DNA of 64,000 nt, from positions 27,119,960 through 27,183,959 of the forward strand of contig NC_092563.1 of assembly GCF_037975245.1 (NCBI RefSeq), read 5' to 3'. The stretch comes from Apostichopus japonicus. Its lineage: Eukaryota; Echinodermata; Holothuroidea; Aspidochirotida; Stichopodidae. The translations under genes were made by a program, and so were the position numbers. This document shows positions 57,186-64,000 of this stretch, in pieces (the stretch's first letter is position 1; the number at the start of each line of letters is the position of its first letter). The notes under the pieces were generated by a model. It was not told where the DNA came from. It worked only from the letters and a program-made list of their open reading frames with translations, and ran no database searches.

Positions 57186-57822
57186 AATTATTATACTGCA
57201 GATTTCAATGTCATATAAACAAATACTACTTGCAATGTACTGTATGCTTCTGGTTTAATTCACTTAATTTAAAAGAATTGAATATAAAATGAATGTCAAT
57301 CAATACATACATGTACAGGGTGTTTGATTAATTCAAATGTGAAGAACATTTTTGAAACACTTCAAAGTAGTTTACAAAAAAATACTTTTCACAAAGTTGT
57401 GTATAAACCACACAATTTTGGGAATTTTTCAAAGATGTCGAAATACAACATACTCCAAAATTCGGTGATTTGATATGGAATGACCCAAATATAAGAAACT
57501 CACCCTTGTAATATCCAGTGTCTGTATAAATTTAATTGTGACATGCTTTTGCTTAAGCTAGGGTTTGCAGTAACAGCGCGGATCGCACAAACAGTTCTCA
57601 CAATCCCGCATCAAATTTGAAGCAGTGCGGGAGGGTCGCGCACAATCACCGGGAAATTCCCGCAGTCACTGGCAAATTACTTCCACTAAGCAATTTCAGT
57701 ACCAGCGACAATAAACGAAAATTCCCACAAATCTCCGACCACATGGTAGCCTAACTTCACACCAAGTCAACATAAAATCTAACCTAGCCATCTGTTTGTT
57801 AGCTCAAGTTGTGTCGCAAATA

Positions 57823-59510
57823 AAAAATAAAAATATACATGAAAAACTGCCATCTTCGACCACATGTTAGCCTAACAATCACACAAAGTCAACGGGAAAT
57901 ATAGCCTAATAAGCCATAAAAAAAAACTTTGCGTAGCTTTGTTTACACACTTTCCTTGCTGCTATCGTCGCGAGCATGGTTGCCGAACACCACACTTAGC
58001 CTAAGCATCTCTTTATTCGCTGAAATTGTGACGCAGTTAGCTAGAACTAAAGTATCTGTGAAATACTGCGACCTTCGACCACATGATAGCCTAACAACCA
58101 CACTAAGTCAATGGGAAATGTAGCCTTACCATCGGTTTGCACAAAAAAAAAATGTGTAGCTTTGTTTACAACTTTAAAGGAAATCGGCAGTTGTTTGGAA
58201 GGTATGTGCTTTGTCTTAAAAAGGGAATGTTATATTTTACGTACACCGTTGCTGTGGCGATGGATTGAAGGTTTTAACTTTGATTACTTTTCAGCGGTAT
58301 AATAGTTTCCTATTTGGTGGTGAGTGATTTTATCCACACACGAAAAAATACATGATTTAAGGAAAGGCCACCTTCAGCGGAAGTAAACCTGTGTTTTCTA
58401 TTGCAGTTGATGGGTTATTGGTTTTTCGTCATATATTCGGTGGCTTGCTAAACGATTGCAAACTTTTAATATAGGCCCCCTATTTGCTATACGGTCCCAG
58501 CACTAGGAGGAGGGTAATTGTGCTTACTTTATCCTGTTGAATGCTTACAACCATTTTCAGTAAACAGCATACTGAACTTTGGAAAAGAGCCCTCCTAAAC
58601 CTTAAAAAAGCCCTCGTAAATACATTAATAGGGGCGTTTTTAACTTTTCATTTTCCAAAATAGTCCCCCAAAGCCAAATCTTAATTCCTACCCTGCAGGG
58701 AGTGTTTTTCAAGTGTAAATCAAATTTCCCCATAAAAATATAAAAAGAACGGTAAAATAACCGAACACCTTCGTCACATGCTCTATGATCACACGCACAT
58801 AGCACGTCGGTTGGACTTAACTCCCATGTTTTTTGAATAATTTTTCAGCATCAATAAACAAGTTTAAAAGAACTTGCTGTTGTTAGTTACATTTTCACCA
58901 TAAATCTATAAGCCTAACCACCCCTACAGTATAACAACCCATCAAACTCAAAAAGGCATTTTGGGTTGAATATTATTCTGGTCAATTAGTGTTGGCTTGG
59001 ATTGAGGACTACTCCAGTAAACTGATAAGGGTTTACAGTTTACATGAGATACCCTCATAATCAGTCTGTCCATAAATTTATGAGTTGAGTTACCATAATG
59101 ATTGCTGATTTTGCTAAGGGTGAGGAAGGATTCGAATAAGAGTAGAGGTTAACTAATTCTATTGACAAAAAGGAAAGCAAAGTGAGAGAGACCACCTTCT
59201 ACTGATCTGCTTCATTAAAATAGCATCAGGACCTGGGACAGAAATTGTTTCATGTTTATTCTTTATGGCCTTGTTGCCCTTCGTTAAGATGCAAGTTGGC
59301 CTTGGTGCCTTACCTCATGACCTTGGTGCCCTTTAAAATTTTGCCGCATTCAAGGCCAAAGTGGCCTTGCCCTACAAATTGTGAAATTTGAGGCCTAGAT
59401 AAGTGGTGAAGGCTCCCGAAAAACAGGAGACAGCCCCCGAAAAAAGGGGTGCCTTTGGCTTCCAGAGGGGGGCAGAGTCTCCCTATTCGGCTCCCGAAAA
59501 GTGCAGGAGA
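57823..59510 (+). repeat. Direct duplication, copy B, left part
   Basis: Homologous to 49,760-51,490. The copy is split at 59,510 by a transposon and resumes at 63,853. A few tracts are shorter than in copy A. Confidence 0.95.
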
Positions 59511-59519
59511 TAGTCCATC

Positions 59520-61030
59520 GGGGCAGGCCTCAACATGTGCTTAAAAAACAAGTTTCGTTGCACATATTTAGTACCAAAGTTTGTTGCTTGGAAGTTGTAG
59601 AGGGATGTCCTAGGAACATTTTTCACGATGTTGAATGATTGGAGAGGTGTTAATTTTCGAGTAAACAACAAACAAATGACGTCACTCCTATACGGTGTAT
59701 GACGATTACAACAAAGCAGTTCCTTGTCACAGCAACACGAAAACGGCATTAAATGTATTTGGACTTATTAGAACCAAGATGTTTTTGTTGACAGGTATAG
59801 AGGGATGTCCTGAGATTATCTTAGGAGTTGTTGGATGCTTGGAGAGATGTTATCTTGCGGGTAAACAACAAACTACCTCACTATGAAGTGTGGGCTAATT
59901 TAAAAATCAGCAACGACTATTCACAGAAACATGATAATAGTTTTCAAATGTTACTAAACCTATTTAGAACCAAGGTTTGATGGTTGGATGATGTGAAGAA
60001 ATGTCCTTAGAATACTTGAAGAGTTGTTGGATGCTAAAAGAGGTAATACTTTACGAGTAAACAATAAACATATGACGTCATAGTCCATTAAGGCAGGCTT
60101 CATAACGTGCTTAAAAAACAAGTTTCGTTGCACATACTTAGTGCCAAGGTTTGTTGGTTGGAAGTTGTAGAGGGATGTCCTGGGAACATTTTTCGCGATG
60201 TTGGATGTTTCGAGAAGTGTTATTTTTCGAGTAAACAACAAACAAATGACGTCACTCTTGTACGGTGTACGACAATTACAACAAAGCAGTTCCTTGTCAC
60301 AGCAACATGAAAATGGCATTTTAATGGTCTTGCACTTATTATAACCTACATGTTTTTGTTGACAGTTTTACAGGGATGTCCTGAGATTATCTTAGGAGTT
60401 GTTGGATGCTTGGAGAGATGTTATCTTGCATGTAAACAACAAATGACCTCACTAGGAAGTGTGGGCTAAATTGAAAATCAGCAACGACTATTCACAGCAA
60501 CATGATAATAGTTTTTGAGTGTTACTAAACCTATTTAGAACCAAGGTTTGTTGGTTGGATGCAAGAAATGTCCTTAGAATACTTGAAGAGTTGTTGGATG
60601 CTAAAAGAGGGAATACTTTACGAGTAAACAATAAACATATGACGTCACTGTTATAGGTTGGACGACAATTAAAACTCAGGAGTTCCTTGTAAAAGCAACA
60701 TGGAAACCAAATAATTTAAATGTTCTTGCCCTTATTTAGAAACAGGATGTGTTGGTTGAAAGTAATCGAGCGATATCAAATTGATACTTAAAGAGTTGTT
60801 GGGTGATAGGAGAGGTGTTATTTTACGAGTGAACAATATACATATGACGTCACTCTGATACGTTGAAAGATAATGAAAATAGAAGTTTCTTGTCTGAGCA
60901 AGATGATAAAATAATTAAACACAGTATTAAAAACCAGGATGTGTTGGCTGAAGTAAAAGAGGAATGTCCGAAGTATATTTTAAGAGTTGTTGGATTTTTA
61001 AAGCAGTGTTATTTTTCGAAAACATCAAAT
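59520..61030. repeat. Tandem array of about 190-bp units with TGACGTCA
   Basis: About eight units (starting near 59,560, 59,770, 59,960, 60,140, 60,340, 60,530, 60,720 and 60,930) share the order ACCAAGGTTTGTTGGTTGGA, GGGATGTCCT, GAGTTGTTGGATG, GAGAGGTGTTATTTT(A/C)CGAGT, AAACAACAAACA and TGACGTCACT. The palindrome TGACGTCA is exact near 59,676, 60,072, 60,247, 60,641 and 60,846 and decayed elsewhere (TGACCTCACT). Units alternate in type, giving a larger period of about 573 bp that includes the element's terminus. Confidence 0.9.
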
Positions 61031-62079
61031 TTATGTTGTGTTAAACATAATTTGAACAAATGCATTTTAAACACTGTCCGTCTCCTTTAGTCTGCCTCGA
61101 GACTCACCTTTAACGCAAATGTACCTGGTCAAAAACACAGTGACCAGGCAAAAATATGTTTTTAGGTTTGGGAAAATTACAAGTAGCACCTTCCCATGAG
61201 AGTAGGACCGGATGACTCTGAGATCGTGGGGACAACTTGAAAAGGCGTAACGGTCACACAAAAATAAACATAAGGAATACATACTGTAGTAGGTTTACTA
61301 CGCACATGAATCTTGTATTAAACACAATGGGGTAACTTAAACTTTAAAAATTTAAATGATATAATAAGGAAACTTACAGATCTTATCAGAGCTGTTAAGT
61401 CTAACAAGAAATCCACTTTGAAAATAAAATGCCTAAAAGTCCTAAGTTTGAACACAATCGCGGCGCGGGTCAACCAAATAAAGTCGCAAAATATAATTAC
61501 TTCCTTGGGTTACTTCGATCAGGGGCAGGTTCACTCTGTTAGGGCGTTTCGGGGGTAGGTTTGCTCTCTGGAAGGCTCTAGACCACTCCCTGGTATCTGG
61601 GCCAATTGACCTATCAGCTGTCAATTAAGTTACTAAATAATTACCAGGCGCATTACTTAACCTGAATCTAAACTTATAAATGGGTCTCTTCAGTGTCCTT
61701 AAATAAATTTGTAGATACACATCCATCACCAAGAATATTCCTACCTAAACAAAATAGCTATTAAACTGTCTATTTCTCCATCAGTGATAGAGGCTTGGAG
61801 CCAGTACATGTATTCCTAGAAAACAAGGGCCACACAAAACAATTACTATGTTAAAAAATGACAAAGGTCACACAGGGCCACCTGACCACAAACTGTTGCC
61901 CTGTAGTAGTAGCAAAAAAGTGAAACTTTAGGGAACTCCTCAATCTACCAAAGTAAGTTATTCATTGTGAAATGTATAAAACAAAATAAGAAAAAGAACG
62001 GAAAAGATCAAATGAATAAAACAAAATTGGAAAATGAAAGAAAATGATCAACATAAACAACAACAAAACATTGACCAGG

Positions 62080-62427
62080 TTATGCTTTGGTTACACAAAC
62101 AATCCTTTCTGAGTTATATGACTTCCTCGTCACTGTCAACATGACCAACACCCAAAGCCACTTGCTTAGGAAGAAGTAGTCTTCCTCTGTTATGTGTAGA
62201 CAGAATGTCTTGGGCAATAGCATTGTCATCCTTTCATCACATCTCTGTTCAGCAGCTTCTTTGAGCCGTTTTTCATCATCTCGTGTCAGACACTGAAACA
62301 GCTGTTCTGTCTGCCCGCTAACAGATCTTCTTCCTTTCGAAAACTTGAGTCCTGATTGTGTCAGAGAAATCTCTGTAGAGGAAGCACCGCAAATATCCTT
62401 GTCTTTGGCACCGATAGGCCTGCACTT
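62080..62427 (-). CDS. Unrecognised open frame inside the transposon
   Basis: A minus-strand frame of 115 codons without an early ATG runs to a stop at 62,080-62,082. It reads KCRPIGAKDKDICGASSTEI, then LKFSKGRRSVSGQTEQLFQC, LTRDDEKRLKEAAEQRCDER and LPKTFCLHITEEDYFF. Composition is like a soluble helical protein in the first 85 residues and less so at the end. A possible splice acceptor (TTGTTGCAG or AAGTGCAG) precedes it, so it could be an internal exon. No family is recognised. It is the only protein-like sequence I could find in the 4.34-kb element. Confidence 0.4.
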   Translation of the reverse strand, partial: KCRPIGAKDKDICGASSTEISLTQSGLKFSKGRRSVSGQTEQLFQCLTRDDEKRLKEAAEQRCDERMTMLLPKTFCLHITEEDYFFLSKWLWVLVMLTVTRKSYNSERIVCVTKA

Positions 62428-63852
62428 TTATCTGCAACAAATCAAAACCAAATTTGTTTGGTTGATACAGTATTTTGAATTGTCCTGTTGATCACACTGT
62501 GGTTCACATTAATTGTCTACACTGGAACTCAACTGACTAATAAGCCATCTGACATTCCATTTATTTCAGTGTAAGTCTGGAGCCATGAGCTTGGTAGGGC
62601 ATAGTTACAAACCCACACACTACAAAGGTTTGAGAACATATGCAACGCTACTTGACAGGATTTCCCATACTAAAAGAAGACCTCCCCATACATGCATCAA
62701 AGTAAAATAAACCAAGCAAGATGGTTTGATATGAAATATTTTATTCCAAATTTTTAAAGTGCTGTAATAAGACTATAGGTGCAACTAAATTGAGTGCCAT
62801 GCTGATGCTAAATAGCTGGAAACTTACATTTGCCAACTCGCTTTGTTAGGTGTACAAAATACAAGAAGGGATCTGGGACTAGGCAATTCTGTAGCATTGC
62901 CTAAGCCTATATACTTAGTGGCCGGTATATAAGCTACATTACACGCTACATTTGTTTGTGTGTGTGCCAGTAATAACAGCAGCCATAGAGACATGCTCTG
63001 GGCTTAGTAAGGCCCTGTTTTGACAAATTAATCCAAGACTAGAGGCTAGACCATAGGCCAACATTGAATATTGATAGGCCTAACGTTAGTCTGCCTATCG
63101 AACCTACACTGGTGTTGATTTCATTTCTTTGTTTCATGACAAAAAAAACATGAAATAAATGGTATCATAAAATAACAGATACCAGTATATAGTAGCTGTC
63201 GATCTATCCTTCATGGGTGCTACGTTAATCACTTCTAGTCTAAGGCAAACTACTAGTAGTATAGTATTGAAGTTATGTATACTTTCTTGTCACAGTAATG
63301 CTATAACGTGAGTATTAGTAACAGGCCTTGAATTACCTTCATCTTTCGTGTACTGAATCATGGAAGCACCGTCTAGGTACGAAAATTTGCCACCCTCAAT
63401 ACTGCTTCATATCTCGGCACATTTGACGTCGGTTTGCCAACTGTTGGCTGTAAATTTTGTTAGACTTTCAGCCCATCGTTCTCTTGTTATGCAGTACGTT
63501 ATGCAGACGAATTGTAAACACGTACCAACGTTACATACACACAGTCTGTGCATATACATCACGCCGAGCCAAGCAGTTTCTGTATCAGCTGACATATCAC
63601 ATGCCATACAATAAGGATTTTTATTGGCTCTTGACTGAAAAATCGCTGCGTTCGGAGAAGTCCTAACAACGCAAAGCGGACTATAATGAGTCCGTCTTGA
63701 ACTGCTCTTTACTCTTAAGATAACACTTCCCGAACCATCCAACATCGAGAATTGTAATTAGCATATGAAAACCCACCATAATATGTGATCAAACCTTGGT
63801 ACTAAATATGTGCAACGACAGTGAACGATATCGAGCCTGCCCCGATGGACTA

Positions 63853-64000
63853 AGACTGCCCCCGAAAATCTGGTGCCTGCTGCTTCTTGAGGGGGGAGGG
63901 GGGGCGGGTGAACTAGCACGATATACAGTATACTACTGGCACCTAACATCATGTGATCTCAATGGCATCTAAATACGAAAAGTTTGAAAAATCATAATAA
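63853..64000 (+). repeat. Direct duplication, copy B, right part
   Basis: Continues copy B after the transposon and matches 51,475-51,620. It runs off the end of the window. Confidence 0.9.

Larger units (their letters stand above)
55041..57822. other. Stretch without a recognised gene, several small repeats
   Basis: No TOP1 5' exon or transposon protein is recognised. It contains a 66-bp near-identical pair (55,489-55,555 and 56,599-56,660; AAGGGGCGGCTGCACCTCTT), a short hairpin at 55,864 and a hAT-like terminus at 57,170. Confidence 0.5.
59511..63852. mobile_element. 4.34-kb DNA transposon with TAGTCCATCGGGGCAGGC ends
   Basis: The left end reads TAGTCCATCGGGGCAGGC, and the complemented right end is the same over 18 bp, with related subterminal sequence (TCGTTGCACATATTTAGTAC). 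Comparison with the empty copy A (GCAGGAGACTGCC) shows a 3-bp target duplication, AGA, at 59,508-59,510 and 63,853-63,855. Three-base duplications occur in Academ, Zator, CACTA and Harbinger superfamilies; none is confirmed here because no transposase was recognised. The left 1.5 kb is a tandem array, and an internal copy of the terminus lies at 60,085. Confidence 0.9.

Noticed and set aside
49867-58302. Paired small frames at 49,867/57,929 and 50,049/58,111 as genes
   Set aside because: They are identical because the block is duplicated. They are short, lack domains, and overlap repeats.

Overview
The window is eukaryotic and looks like intron-rich, repeat-dense, AT-rich DNA from a marine invertebrate. 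An invertebrate deuterostome such as an echinoderm is my best guess. It rests on the kinds of repeats present (a foldback element with tandem-repeat arms, hAT elements with CAGTGGCGTAGG-type ends, L2-like and L1/Tx1-like LINEs, a Ty3/gypsy element) and is an inference, not proof. There are no bacterial operons, no CRISPR array and no rRNA. The two tRNA-like heads found belong to SINEs.

The one host gene I can support is on the minus strand. Eight exons between 53,626 and 17,242 encode a divergent type IB DNA topoisomerase (TOP1). All eight have consensus splice sites, and seven of the eight junction sides agree in phase exon to exon. The exons cover part of the charged N-terminal region, core pieces, the linker and the catalytic tyrosine segment. 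The equivalents of all five catalytic residues (Arg, Lys, Arg, His, Tyr) can be seen. A stretch of about 110-120 core residues, which should lie between the exons at 51,897 and 41,272, was not found. The last C-terminal exon and the first exons were not found either. Most of the window from 17 to 54 kb is therefore TOP1 intron.

Layout: 1-4.9 kb holds a hAT MITE with an 8-bp target duplication, a foldback element, an ACCGGT-rich minisatellite and a SINE. 4.9-14.3 kb is mainly decayed LINEs, one interrupted by a hAT element with a perfect 8-bp duplication. 14.3-17.2 kb has no recognisable gene. 17.2-35.9 kb is a TOP1 segment whose 17-kb intron carries two hAT-like elements, a SINE, a 3.3-kb satellite of 389/400-bp monomers packed with AGGTCA half-sites, Penelope-like and L2-like fragments, a broken Ty3/gypsy element, a nearly intact unrecognised mobile-type gene surrounded by exact repeats of GTAACGTGAGTAACCG, and a 59-bp perfect hairpin. 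35.9-41.3 kb has three TOP1 exons (35,670-35,853, 38,210-38,419 and 41,129-41,272), a hAT remnant, and a 2.26-kb 24-bp minisatellite that begins at the splice donor of one exon. 41.3-51.9 kb contains a transposon-like block with inverted GC-rich ends, a possible LTR, a TTAA-flanked element and the first copy of a duplicated block. 51.9-53.6 kb has three TOP1 exons, enclosed by an inverted duplication. 54-64 kb is repeats, ending in the second copy of the duplicated block, split by a 4.34-kb transposon with CRE-bearing tandem subterminal repeats.
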